Origin: Nocardioides sp. InS609-2
GTDB taxonomy: Bacteria > Actinomycetota > Actinomycetes > Propionibacteriales > Nocardioidaceae
DNA: 64,000 nt
Reading direction: 5' to 3'
NCBI RefSeq assembly: GCF_023208195.1
Contig: NZ_CP060034.1
Span: 1,364,001-1,428,000, forward strand
Part shown: positions 24,187 through 32,487 of the stretch, in pieces
Numbering within the stretch: the stretch's first letter is position 1
Layout: the number at the start of each line of letters is the position of its first letter
Notes under the pieces: model-generated
Database searches by the model: none
What the model saw: only the letters and a program-made list of their open reading frames with translations
What the model was told of the DNA's origin: nothing
Made by a program: the position numbers and the translations under genes

Positions 24187-24597
24187 TCATTCGCGGACAC
24201 CAGAAAGCCGTTTCAGTGCACGCAGCCCCTCCGGAGTACCCGGCCAATGCCGATCGAGGGCGTCAGCGCCGGCGGACCTTGCGACAGACCTCAATGCGAG
24301 CGCGACGATGATCGCGTCGTCGGCGTAACCGACGATTGGGATGAAGTCGGGAACGAGATCAATGGGACTGATCAGGTAGCCCACGAGCAGGGCCAGCTTG
24401 ATGCGTAGGCCCCTCGGCAGGGTGGGGTCGGCGGCCAAGCGTCGAAACAACCGGATGACGTCGGGGACCAGGCGAAGCAGGTCCTTTAGCCGCATCGGAT
24501 CTTGTTCCCTGCGGCCGATCATGTAGAGGGTGGCCACGAGCGCAACCCAGATCAGTAGGAGGCTCCCCACAGCCGCTCCTGCGATCTGCCATCCCAT
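24187..24597 (-). CDS. DUF1232/YkvA-type small membrane protein
   Basis: ATG 24597 follows AGGA by seven bases and gives 136 residues. An N-terminal transmembrane segment (AAVGSLLLIWVALVATLYMI) is followed by the family hallmark YLISPIDLVPDFIPIVGYADD, the helix with the SPIDLxPDxIPxxGxxDD motif that defines DUF1232. The frame is open to 24696 but the RBS supports the shorter form. Members are widespread small inner-membrane proteins without a known activity; the neighbourhood adds no clue. Confidence 0.85.
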   Translation of the reverse strand: MGWQIAGAAVGSLLLIWVALVATLYMIGRREQDPMRLKDLLRLVPDVIRLFRRLAADPTLPRGLRIKLALLVGYLISPIDLVPDFIPIVGYADDAIIVALALRSVARSAGADALDRHWPGTPEGLRALKRLSGVRE

Positions 24598-25065
24598 GTG
24601 GATTCCTGTCGTTGGGTTCGGGGACCCGAGCCTGTCACACGGCAAGGAAATCTCAGGAGCGCCGAGGGCAGAGCCCGGGGGATCGACGATCCTCATGGGG
24701 ATCGCTCGATTCAGTGGCGGTCCCGATCCCTAGGGTCCGCCAGGCTCGCATCGCTGCCGTTGTCGGTGCTCGCGGGCCTGGCGATCGGTGCGGTCGTCCC
24801 CGCTTGTGGACGTTCGGTCTCCACTGCTTTACTCGGGGTGGTCGCGACCGCAGTTCTTCGTCGGCAGCGTCACGGTTTTCTCCACCATGTCGCTTGACCC
24901 GGGTGGACCGGGGCGTCCTGTTAGGCGTGGCCCCCGCGCTTGCCGTCTACCTGTGGCGGGCGGATGGGAGTTCCAGACCTGCGGCGCCCGGGCGCATGCG
25001 GCAAGGCTGCTGACCCGGGTGCTCGGCATTCCGCTCGCCACCGACGATGCGAAGGGCGACTCCCC
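24598..25065. other. Intergenic region with scraps of a membrane protein
   Basis: On the plus strand LPLSVLAGLAIGAVVP, ALLGVVATAVLRRQ and, in another frame, GVLLGVAPALAVYLW look like shifted transmembrane helices, which suggests a decayed permease. No intact gene can be drawn. Confidence 0.3.
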
Positions 25066-26295
25066 GTGACCGAATGGCAGCTCAGGGACTTCGTGCCCTC
25101 CGACCTCGAGGATCTCGTTCGGCTGGACGACGCGTCGTCGACCGCGCACCAGTCTCCGGTGTTTGCCCTCTCCGACGTCGTTTCCGCCGTCTCCGCTCGC
25201 AACCCGGCTGTCGTGGCGGTCGCCTCCGGCCGGATCGTCGGAGCGGCCGTCGGCCGCGTGGAGGGCGACCAGGCATGGCTGCTGCGGCTGGCCTTGGACC
25301 CGGCCTGGCGAGGCCGTGGCCTCGGCAGCACGCTGATCTCCGAACTTGAGCACCGGCTGGTCGCGGCCGGCGTACGACGTATCCGGGCGCTGCTGCCGGC
25401 CGACGAAACCGGCACCCAAGCGTTCGCGAACAGCGGGTTCACAGCCCGCCCTGCGATGACGCTGTTCGAGAAAAGCGAGAGCGTGGACCCGCACGCGGCG
25501 ACCTTGCTGCGAGAGCTGGGCGGCTCGGTCCCGGCCGCGGGACTGTGGCAGAAGGTTGCCGGAATGGTGGAAGAGAAGCGGCTGATTGAGCGCCGCATCG
25601 TGCTGCCGCTGTCGCATCCGGCGGAGGCGCACGCGCATGGAGTCGAGCCGCTCCGTGCAGTCGTGCTGTTCGGGCCTCCCGGCACTGGAAAGACGACGTT
25701 CGCCCGCGCGGTGGCGAGCCGTCTGGCGTGGCCTTTCGTGGAACTCTTCCCCTCGCGCATGGCTGCCGCAGAGGGTGGGCTCGCAGCTGGGATCAGCGTG
25801 GCGTTCCAGCGCATCTCCGAGCTGGGTCGGGTTCTGGTCTTCATCGACGAGGTAGAGGAGATCGCCGCGCACCGCGACGGTGGGCTCGCCTCGGTCGCCG
25901 TGGTGAACGAGCTTCTCAAGGCACTAGTGACCTTCCGAGAGCAGGACGGTCGGCTCCTGGTCTGCGCCACCAACTCGGTACGGCTACTCGACCCGGCGTT
26001 CCTGCGCCACGGTCGCTTCGACTACGTCCTGCCGATCGGGCCGCCGGACGAGGCCGCCCGATCGGCGATGTGGGAGCGCCACCTGGAAGCCTCTGGAGAG
26101 GAGGTTGCGGCGGCCGTCCTCGTCGATGCGAGTGCGAACCTCACCCCCGCCGACATCGCGCACGCCGCGCGGACCGTCTCGCAGCAGATGTTCGAGCGCA
26201 GCATCGACGAAGGCGAGCGTGGCACATGGCCACCGCCGAGGACTACCTCGACGCCATTTCCGCCTTGCGGCCCACACTGTCTGGAGAGATGGTGA
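25066..26295 (+). CDS. GNAT acetyltransferase - AAA+ ATPase fusion, C-terminus frameshifted
   Basis: GTG 25066 starts a frame of about 409 residues. Residues 1-145 are a GNAT domain: the acetyl-CoA loop is WRGRGLGSTLI (about 81-91), preceded by beta strand LRLALDP. Residues 175-400 are a AAA+ module: Walker A GPPGTGKTT (203-211), Walker B VLVFIDEVEEI (256-266), sensor-1 Asn in CATNS (about 303) and HGRFDYVLPIG (about 315). Near 26,215 a one-base shift sends the frame into a short false end; the genuine C-terminus (MATAEDYLDAISALRPTLSG and on to QFART) is in the next frame and stops at 26336. The fusion implies acetylation coupled to an ATP-driven remodeller; substrate unknown. The shift may be natural or a sequencing error. 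Confidence 0.8.
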   Translation: MTEWQLRDFVPSDLEDLVRLDDASSTAHQSPVFALSDVVSAVSARNPAVVAVASGRIVGAAVGRVEGDQAWLLRLALDPAWRGRGLGSTLISELEHRLVAAGVRRIRALLPADETGTQAFANSGFTARPAMTLFEKSESVDPHAATLLRELGGSVPAAGLWQKVAGMVEEKRLIERRIVLPLSHPAEAHAHGVEPLRAVVLFGPPGTGKTTFARAVASRLAWPFVELFPSRMAAAEGGLAAGISVAFQRISELGRVLVFIDEVEEIAAHRDGGLASVAVVNELLKALVTFREQDGRLLVCATNSVRLLDPAFLRHGRFDYVLPIGPPDEAARSAMWERHLEASGEEVAAAVLVDASANLTPADIAHAARTVSQQMFERSIDEGERGTWPPPRTTSTPFPPCGPHCLERW

Positions 26296-26457
26296 GCGAG
26301 TTCACGGAAGACATCTCCCAGTTCGCTCGGACTTGAGCGCTGTTCAACTCTCGAACGAGACCTTAGCGGAGGCCTCTATCGGGCTTGTAGTAACACGACC
26401 CCAACGCGCTGACTCCGCGTTCCGCGGGTCACGAGCCATAGTCAGGCAATCGTGTGC

Positions 26458-26748
26458 TCACCTTCTGCGCAAGTCCGGTTTGGCGTCGGGCGAACGCCCC
26501 GGCCCTAGCTCGCGCTGATCCATCAGCCAGTCGTGAACGTCGCTGACGAAGTACCGGAGCTGTCGTCCGACATGAACCGCGCACGGTCCCTTGCCGGCAA
26601 GGCGCCGGTCGTACAGCGTCCTGATCGGCACGTTGAGGTACTCGGAGAGTTCCTCGATGCTCAGGAGCGGCTCCAGACCGCTCAGCGTGCTGGTGTTGGT
26701 CTCCAGGCCCGATAGGTAGGCAGGTGCTCCCGCACGACTCCGAAGCAA
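26458..26748 (-). CDS. Excisionase/AlpA-like helix-turn-helix protein
   Basis: The 96-residue product contains LLSIEELSEYLNVPIRTLYD (about 28-47), a winged helix-turn-helix as in excisionase and MerR-like DNA-binding proteins, followed by a wing RQLRYFVSDVHDWLMD. Such proteins act as directionality factors or regulators of tyrosine-integrase elements. It sits about 140 bases from the tRNA attachment site at the island edge, where an excisionase is expected. The exact start is uncertain because the first 25 residues lack features. Confidence 0.75.
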   Translation of the reverse strand: MLRSRAGAPAYLSGLETNTSTLSGLEPLLSIEELSEYLNVPIRTLYDRRLAGKGPCAVHVGRQLRYFVSDVHDWLMDQRELGPGRSPDAKPDLRRR

Positions 26749-26842
26749 ACGGAGCCGGTCCGCACCCTGCCTGCCGATCGGACCCCCCAGGGGTTCCTGG
26801 ACCGAGTCCTTAAGCAGTTTCTGGACACTGGATCAAATCTCT

Positions 26843-26922
26843 AAATGCTTTCAGGCTCGGAATCCGTAGATTCCGAGCCTGAACTTTGTAGCGGGGGCAG
26901 GATTTGAACCTGCGACCTCTGG
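26843..26922. repeat. Attachment-site duplicate at the tRNA-Met gene (proximal copy)
   Basis: This copy includes the 3' part of the intact tRNA gene (26889-26922) and its terminator hairpin TTCAGGCTCGGAATC / GATTCCGAGCCTGAA (26850-26883). It is the partner of the repeat at 17925-18006 and defines the right end of the island. Confidence 0.85.
26850..26883 (-). terminator. Terminator of the tRNA-Met gene
   Basis: The 15-base arms TTCAGGCTCGGAATC and GATTCCGAGCCTGAA enclose a 4-base loop just 3' of the tRNA on the minus strand, followed by AGCATTTAGAGATTT. It was carried along in the island's attachment repeat. Confidence 0.75.
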
Positions 26923-26962
26923 GTTATGAGCCCAGCGAGCTACCGAACTGCTCCACCCCGCG
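26889..26962 (-). tRNA. Initiator tRNA-Met (CAT)
   Basis: The minus strand folds as a complete cloverleaf of 74 bases without an encoded CCA. The anticodon CAT lies at 26926-26928. Position 1 is C opposite a T at 72 (no Watson-Crick pair), and the anticodon stem carries three consecutive G-C pairs (GGG/CCC), both hallmarks of the initiator tRNA. The T arm is GCAGG-TTCAAAT-CCTGC. Its 3' end is the integration site of the adjacent island and is intact. Confidence 0.93.
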
Positions 26963-27049
26963 TCGGTAAACAGAACCTTACGTGATGCCGGGACGGGATC
27001 CCAAATCGGGTGGGGGTGATGCCGGGCACCCCTGATTGTCTGCGCACTT

Positions 27050-27098
27050 GGTCTCGATACGCCCGGCTCGTTCCTCGCCGGCACTCGACCGACGAGGA
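27050..27098. repeat. REP-like palindromic repeat, copy 1
   Basis: GGTCTCGATACGCCCGGCTC and the following bases end in CACTCGACCGACGAGGA, forming an interrupted palindrome. The same family occurs inverted inside hyuA at 63439-63485. Sequences of this type are common between genes in Nocardioides-like genomes, to my recollection. Confidence 0.6.
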
Positions 27099-27110
27099 AC
27101 CACCGACTCG

Positions 27111-30098
27111 CTACTGCGGGTTGTTGTTGCGGTCCGCGATCTTGACGGCCTGGGCCACCAGGTCGCGGGCCTCGTCGAGCGCTTCGGCCCAGCCAACGGT
27201 GTCGCCCTGCGCCTGCAGCCGGTCGGCCTCGGTGAACTTGGCCTCCGCCTGGTCGAGCAGGTCACGCACCCGCTTGTTGAGGGTGCCGGTCGGGGCCTCG
27301 GTGGGCTCCTCGCTCGGCGTCGTCGTGGGCTCGCCGGACGGCGTCGTGGTCGGCTCGCCACTGGGCTCGCCGGTCGGCGGCTCGGTCGGCGTGGTGCCGC
27401 CGCCCTGCTCCAGCGAGTCAGCAATCGCATCGGCCAGGCTGGCAGCAATGCCGACCTCGCCGCCGTACGACACGAGGACGAACTGCAGGATCGGGTACGA
27501 CGCGCTCGAGCCCGACTGGGCGGCGTACAGCGGCTGGACGTACATCAGCCCGTTGCCTACCGGCAGCGTCAGCATGTTGCCGTAGATCGGCTTCTGGTTG
27601 CCCTGCTCGAACTTGAAGAGCTCGGCACGCACCTTGTCGTCGGCGGCGAACTCGTTGGCGATCTGACGCGGCCCGCTGGTGGCCTCGTTGGGCAGCTCGA
27701 GAGCCTTCATCACGCCGTACTCGGGACTCGTCGCATCGCTGTTGACCGACACGAACGCCGCCAGGTTGTTCTTGCCGCGCGGCACGTAGACCGAGGTCAG
27801 CGAGTAGGTCTGGTCGGAGGCGTCCACGGCGTCAGGCGCGTTCACGAAGAGCCGGTAGGGCGGCTGGAAGGTGCTGTTGGTGTTGTCGTTGGGGTCGGTC
27901 GGCACCTCCCACCGGTTGTTCTCCTCGTACCAGTCCTTCGCGTCGGTCACGTGGTAGCGGCCGTACTGGTAGCGCTGCACCTTGAAGAGGTCCTCGGGGT
28001 AGCGCACGTGCGCCATCAGGCCCTCGGACATCTCGGTCTTGTCCTTGACCACGCCCGGGAAGATCGCGCGCCAGGCCTTCAGGATCGGATCTGCCTCGTC
28101 CCACGCGTAGAGGGTCACGGTGCCGTCGTACGCGTCGACCGTCGCCTTCACGGCGTTGCGCATGTAGTTGATCTCGTCGGTCGGCAGCGTCTGGAAGCCG
28201 GGTGCGCCCTGCAGGGAGTCATCGGTCATCGTGTCGAACGACTCGCGCTGCGAGAGCGGGTACTGGTCGGTCGTGGTGTAGCCGTCGAGGATCCACTGGA
28301 TGCGCCCGTCGATCACGGCCGGGTAGGGGTCGGCGTCGACCGTCAGCCACGGCGCCACCTTCTCGACCATCCGGCGCGGGTTGCGGTCGTAGAGGATCTT
28401 GCTGTCCTCGTGCACGCGCGAGCTGAGCACGATGTTGGGCTCGCCGAACTTCGTCGCGTAGAGCAGCTTGTTGAGCAGCCCGCCGACCTGCACACCACCG
28501 TCGCCGTCGTACGACGTGGTCTGGTTCTCGTCGCTGCGGTCACCGCGCGGCAGATCGAGCTCGACCGCGTTGCCGCCGGGGTTCTTGCCCACGATGGAGT
28601 ACGCCGGGCTCTGCTCGCCGTAGTAGACCCGGGTCTCGTAGGGCTGCGGGGGCAGGTCGGTCAGCGCCGTCTGTTTGGCCTCGCCACCCTCGGCCCACTG
28701 CACCTCCGTGCGCTCGCTCGAGTCGTCGGCGCCGCGCTGGTTGGCGTAGGCGGCGATGACACCGTTGCCGTGGGTGTAGACGGTGTGCAGGTTGGACCAG
28801 TTCTTGCCGGCATCGGGAATGCCGTCCTGGTCGAGCTCGCGGACGCCGAGCACCAGGGCACGCTGGTCGGCGCCGGTGCCGTAGCGGTCGACGTCGAGCA
28901 CTGGGGCCACGGAGTAGTAGGCACGCACCTGCTGAAGTGCCTCGAAGGTCGCGCGCACCTGCTGCGGGTCGACCAGCGGCACGGACTTGGTCGTCTCGCT
29001 CAGCTGGTCGAGGTCCTCGCTGAGTGCTGCCGTGCTGCTGCTGAAGGAGCTCTCCTCCACGCGTTCGACGTCGTACGCCGTGCGGGTGGCGTCGATGTTC
29101 TTCTCGATGTACGGCGCCTCCTTGTCGGCCTCGCTCGGCGAGACCTGGAAGCGCTGAACCACACCCGGCCAGATCAGGCCGAGGAGGATCGCGGACAGGG
29201 CAAGGAGCCCGACGCCCAGCGTCGGCAGCATCCAGGTGCGGCGCCAGACGTTGAGGAAGAACAGCACGGCGCAGATGACGGCGATGCCCATCAGGATGTT
29301 CTTGGCGGGTAGCACGGCGCGGTCGTCGGTGTAGGTCATGCCGGTGATCAGGCTGCCGGAGCCGTTGAGCAGGTCGAAGCGGTCAAGCCAGTAGTCGGCC
29401 GCCTTCGCGAGCACGAACACTCCCACCAGCGCGGAGAACTGGGCCTGCGCGGCCGGGCTCAGCCGGTCGCGCGGGACCTGGAGCCGGATGCCGCCGTAGA
29501 GGTAGTGCACGACCGCGGCGGCCATCAGGCCGATGATCGCGAGCGCCATCGTGAAGTCGACGACGTAGTGCCACCAGGGCAGCTCGAAGACGTAGAAGCC
29601 GACATCTCGGTTGAAGTAGGGGTCCTTCTGGCCGAACGGCACCCCGTTGCGCCAGAGCGAGAACTGGCGCCACTGCCCCGCGGCCGACGTACCGGCGAAG
29701 ACGCCCATCAGCACCGCGATGCCGAGCAGCAGCCAGCGCTTGATCGGCGCGACGGCGCCGCGGTAGCGCTCGAGACTGTCCTGCTCCATCGAGGTCGGCC
29801 GGTAGAACGGCCGGAAGCGGTACGCGAGGTACATGTTGAGCGCGACCACGCCCGCCATCAGCGTGCCGGAGACCAGGAACAGGCCGATGCGCGTCCAGAC
29901 GAGCTTGCTGAACACGCCGGCGTAACCGACGGAGCTGAACCACAGGCGCTCGGTCCAGAACGACGCGAAGCCGGTGAAGATCAGGAACGCGGCGAGCAGC
30001 ACTCCCGCGGTGATCACCAGGCTGCGCGAGCGCCGGGGCGCGGTGGCGGCAGGCTGCGGCCGACCGGGTTTCGGGTCGTCGCCGAACATGTCGCTCAC
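27111..30098 (-). CDS. UPF0182 family integral membrane protein
   Basis: The protein has 995 residues, close to the family norm. About seven transmembrane helices fill the first 330 residues, then a large extracytoplasmic domain of about 600 residues, then an acidic Pro/Thr/Glu-rich tail with repeats of GEPTTTPS near residue 930. Its function is not known. GTG 30098 is seven bases from GAGGAG. It overlaps the upstream PPA1309 gene by four bases. The order UPF0182 next to a YlbL-type protease matches Rv3193c/Rv3194c in mycobacteria, as I recall. Confidence 0.92.
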   Translation of the reverse strand: MSDMFGDDPKPGRPQPAATAPRRSRSLVITAGVLLAAFLIFTGFASFWTERLWFSSVGYAGVFSKLVWTRIGLFLVSGTLMAGVVALNMYLAYRFRPFYRPTSMEQDSLERYRGAVAPIKRWLLLGIAVLMGVFAGTSAAGQWRQFSLWRNGVPFGQKDPYFNRDVGFYVFELPWWHYVVDFTMALAIIGLMAAAVVHYLYGGIRLQVPRDRLSPAAQAQFSALVGVFVLAKAADYWLDRFDLLNGSGSLITGMTYTDDRAVLPAKNILMGIAVICAVLFFLNVWRRTWMLPTLGVGLLALSAILLGLIWPGVVQRFQVSPSEADKEAPYIEKNIDATRTAYDVERVEESSFSSSTAALSEDLDQLSETTKSVPLVDPQQVRATFEALQQVRAYYSVAPVLDVDRYGTGADQRALVLGVRELDQDGIPDAGKNWSNLHTVYTHGNGVIAAYANQRGADDSSERTEVQWAEGGEAKQTALTDLPPQPYETRVYYGEQSPAYSIVGKNPGGNAVELDLPRGDRSDENQTTSYDGDGGVQVGGLLNKLLYATKFGEPNIVLSSRVHEDSKILYDRNPRRMVEKVAPWLTVDADPYPAVIDGRIQWILDGYTTTDQYPLSQRESFDTMTDDSLQGAPGFQTLPTDEINYMRNAVKATVDAYDGTVTLYAWDEADPILKAWRAIFPGVVKDKTEMSEGLMAHVRYPEDLFKVQRYQYGRYHVTDAKDWYEENNRWEVPTDPNDNTNSTFQPPYRLFVNAPDAVDASDQTYSLTSVYVPRGKNNLAAFVSVNSDATSPEYGVMKALELPNEATSGPRQIANEFAADDKVRAELFKFEQGNQKPIYGNMLTLPVGNGLMYVQPLYAAQSGSSASYPILQFVLVSYGGEVGIAASLADAIADSLEQGGGTTPTEPPTGEPSGEPTTTPSGEPTTTPSEEPTEAPTGTLNKRVRDLLDQAEAKFTEADRLQAQGDTVGWAEALDEARDLVAQAVKIADRNNNPQ

Positions 30099-30676
30099 GA
30101 AAGCTCCTCATCGAGGGTGATGTCATCGAAGGTACTCAACAGAAGTTGCAGAAGTCCCGGCACCAGCTCGGTGCCGTCGACCACGGACTGGTCGTCGTCA
30201 TGGGCACGCAGGCGCAGGGCGGAGTACGTCGCCCCGGCGCGCGTGGCACCGGCGACGATCCGCACCTCTTGACGCAGCGGGTGCTCGGCCGCGAACCTGG
30301 CGGCCTCACCGGGGTCGTCGGGGATCTCGGCGTCGACGTCGGGCGGCAGCACCAGCCGCTCCACGACCGCGGCACAGCCGACCACCGTGGGCGGCCAGAC
30401 GATCTCCTCGAGCACCCGCTCGAGCTGCTGGCCGGGCGGTAGGTCGTCCTGCTCGATGGCGGTGAACGAGCCGTCTTGGGCGCTGTCGTCGAGCCCCATC
30501 GACGCGGCCAGGCCGGGCTCGGAGTCGACCAGACGCCTGGTGTCGACCAGGGCGTAGAGACGCGACTTCTGGTCCCAGCCGGACGTCGCGGCGTGCACCT
30601 CGATCTCGAGTACGGCGGTCGCGAGGGCCGGGTCGCTCGGCAGTTCGATGTTCAACCCCTCGGGCAGATCAGTCAC
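30095..30676 (-). CDS. PPA1309 family protein
   Basis: A 193-residue soluble acidic protein matching the actinobacterial PPA1309 family (named after a Propionibacterium gene): it has RLYALVDTRRLVD (about 39-51), VLEEIVWPPTVVGCAAVVER (about 87-106) and ALRLRAHDDD near the C-terminus. There is no known activity. It overlaps the UPF0182 gene and the protease gene by four bases each, so the three genes form a translationally coupled operon. Confidence 0.85.
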   Translation of the reverse strand: MTDLPEGLNIELPSDPALATAVLEIEVHAATSGWDQKSRLYALVDTRRLVDSEPGLAASMGLDDSAQDGSFTAIEQDDLPPGQQLERVLEEIVWPPTVVGCAAVVERLVLPPDVDAEIPDDPGEAARFAAEHPLRQEVRIVAGATRAGATYSALRLRAHDDDQSVVDGTELVPGLLQLLLSTFDDITLDEELS

Positions 30677-31728
30677 TGCGCAGCCTCCTTAGGGCACGTC
30701 GGGAGCGGGGCGTCGTGCCCGGCGGTCCAGGTGTCGATGGCCTGCACAGCCTCGTGCATCGTCGCCACCACGGCCAGCCGCATGTCACCGCGCGGAGCCT
30801 TGTCGGCCTCCTTGCAGTTGTCGATCGGCACCAGGAAGAGCTTGGCGCCGGCCTCGCGGGAGGCCGCGATCTTCTGCGGGATGCCGCCGATCGGGCCGAC
30901 CTTGCCGGTCTCGTCGATGGTGCCGGTGCCGGCCACGATCTCGTCGTCGGTCAGCGATCCGGGAGTGAGGGTGTCGTAGATGCCGAGCGAGAACAGCAGG
31001 CCGGCGCTGGGGCCGCCGATGGTCGGGTCGATGTTGACGCTGACCTGGAACGGGAAGTCGAAGCCCGGACCGGGTGTGATGCCCACCCGTGTCTCACCCT
31101 CGATCTTCTTGGGGGTGATGTCGATCGTGCGTTCCTCGTCGCCGCGGCGTACGACGAAGGGCAGGGGCTGGTTGACCGGTGCCGCACGGACGGCGGTGAC
31201 GACGTCCTCGCCCGACTTGATGGTGGTCTCACCAATCTTCAGCAGCACGTCGCGGACCTCGAGCTTGCCGGCGGCGGGCAGCCCTTCGCCGACGTTGAGC
31301 ACCTCGATGACCGGCGTGATGTCGTAGCCCAGCTCCGTGAGCGCGGAGGCGACCGCGGAGTCCTGCGACGACACCATCTCGACGGCCGACTCGGTCTTCG
31401 AGTCCTCCTGCGTCTCGTCCGGCGCATAGACCGCGTCGTACGGGACGACCGCGTCGTCACGGCTGACCCAGGCGCTGGTCGCCTCGAAGAGGTTGACCGT
31501 GGACTGCGGCCGGGTGACGTAGACGGTGGTCATCCGCAGCTGGCCCTCGTCCCGGTAGGTCTTGTGGCCGGAGACCTGCACGATCTCCTTGCCGTCCTCA
31601 GCACCGAGTACGTCGACGGTCACTCCGGGCTGGTAGGTGACGTACGGCAGACCCGAGGTGAGGGCCACCACCCAGAGCACCACGAGGAGCGGGACCGCAA
31701 GGATCCCCGCCAGGGTGCGCTGCGTCAT
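30673..31728 (-). CDS. YlbL-type PDZ / Lon-like (S16) membrane-anchored protease
   Basis: The product has 351 residues: one N-terminal transmembrane helix (about 8-28), a PDZ domain around LEVRDVLLKIGETTIKSG (about 178-195), then a Lon-type proteolytic domain with the catalytic Ser in IGGPSAGLLFSLGIY (about 238-252) and the catalytic Lys in GKVGPIGGIPQK (about 277-288). It lacks a AAA module. Bacillus YlbL-type proteases degrade membrane or secreted regulators, including a division inhibitor in the SOS response. It is first in the operon with PPA1309 and UPF0182. Confidence 0.92.
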   Translation of the reverse strand: MTQRTLAGILAVPLLVVLWVVALTSGLPYVTYQPGVTVDVLGAEDGKEIVQVSGHKTYRDEGQLRMTTVYVTRPQSTVNLFEATSAWVSRDDAVVPYDAVYAPDETQEDSKTESAVEMVSSQDSAVASALTELGYDITPVIEVLNVGEGLPAAGKLEVRDVLLKIGETTIKSGEDVVTAVRAAPVNQPLPFVVRRGDEERTIDITPKKIEGETRVGITPGPGFDFPFQVSVNIDPTIGGPSAGLLFSLGIYDTLTPGSLTDDEIVAGTGTIDETGKVGPIGGIPQKIAASREAGAKLFLVPIDNCKEADKAPRGDMRLAVVATMHEAVQAIDTWTAGHDAPLPTCPKEAAQ

Positions 31729-31754
31729 GCGCCAACCCTCTCAAACGAGGGCAA

Positions 31755-31979
31755 CTACGACGCGTCGCGGGTGGGCCGGACGGCGATGCCGGTGCTGCGC
31801 TCACGGAGCCGCACCACCGGGTCGGCGCGCGGGAGGTCTTTCTCGAGGGCGTGCCCGAGGCGGCGTACGGCGACGTCGCGGTCGACCTCACCACGACGCG
31901 CGCGGCCCAGCCACGTCACCCACAGCATCGCGCCGAACGTGACGACGAGGGGCGGCACGAGCCACAGGAGGATGTCCAC
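31755..31979 (-). CDS. Small hypothetical membrane-anchored protein
   Basis: A 74-residue product with one N-terminal hydrophobic helix (LLWLVPPLVVTFGAMLWVTW), then a basic Arg-rich cytoplasmic tail. No family is recognised beyond recurrent occurrence next to protease and MoaE genes in related actinomycetes. It is 26 bases upstream of the YlbL-type gene on the same strand and 45 bases downstream of moaE, so it may be co-transcribed with them. Confidence 0.6.
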   Translation of the reverse strand: MDILLWLVPPLVVTFGAMLWVTWLGRARRGEVDRDVAVRRLGHALEKDLPRADPVVRLRERSTGIAVRPTRDAS

Positions 31980-32024
31980 AGGCTCAGGCTAGGGACTCGT
32001 CGCCATCCCATGCGTGAGGCGCTC

Positions 32025-32450
32025 CTAGGGCGTGCCGACCCATTCGTCTGAGCCGTCGTCGAAGCGCTGGTGCTTCCACACCGGCACCTCGGCCTTGAGG
32101 GTGTCGATCAGTGCCCGGGACGCCTCGAAGGCGTCGCCGCGGTGGGCAGCGGTGGTGGCAACGATGACCGCGATGTCACCGACGGCGAGAGTGCCGATGC
32201 GGTGTACGGCGGCCACGCCCTGCACGTCGTACTCGACGGCGATCTTCTCGGCGACCTCGCGCAGCTTGTCGAGCGCGGTCGGGTGGGCGGAGTAGTCGAG
32301 TCCGTCGACGCCCTTGCCGTGGTCGTGGTCGCGGACCCGGCCGACGAACAGGGTGAGCCCGCCGGACTCCGCGTCGTCGAGGGCGGCAATCACCTCGGCC
32401 ACGTCGAGCGGGGTGTCGCGGAGGTCGACCAGTCGTACGGCGTCAGTCAC
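32025..32450 (-). CDS. moaE: Molybdopterin synthase catalytic subunit MoaE
   Basis: GTG 32450 behind TGGAG gives 141 residues, normal for MoaE. MoaE joins two sulfurs from MoaD thiocarboxylate to precursor Z to make molybdopterin. Family features are GLTLFVGRVRDHDHGKGVDG (about 31-50), LDYSAHPTAL (about 51-60), HRIGTLAVGD and the C-terminal VPVWKHQRFDDGSDEWVG, with the catalytic Lys in the KHQ segment. MoaD is not encoded nearby. The frame is open far upstream, but that region lies antisense to the gene at 32488 and is not coding. Confidence 0.93.
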   Translation of the reverse strand: MTDAVRLVDLRDTPLDVAEVIAALDDAESGGLTLFVGRVRDHDHGKGVDGLDYSAHPTALDKLREVAEKIAVEYDVQGVAAVHRIGTLAVGDIAVIVATTAAHRGDAFEASRALIDTLKAEVPVWKHQRFDDGSDEWVGTP

Positions 32451-32487
32451 GGGCTCCACTCTATGAGCCGGTGAGTACCGTAGGGAC

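Noticed and set aside
23778..24200. Minus-strand frame of 140 codons downstream of the DUF1232 gene
   Set aside because: The start overlaps the DUF1232 end, but the sequence soon turns into Arg and Pro runs and no ribosome-binding site or family is visible. It may hold a decayed gene but cannot be supported.
28202..29312. Long plus-strand open frames across the UPF0182 gene
   Set aside because: High-GC antisense frames are long by composition. The minus strand encodes a full-length known family, so these are shadows.
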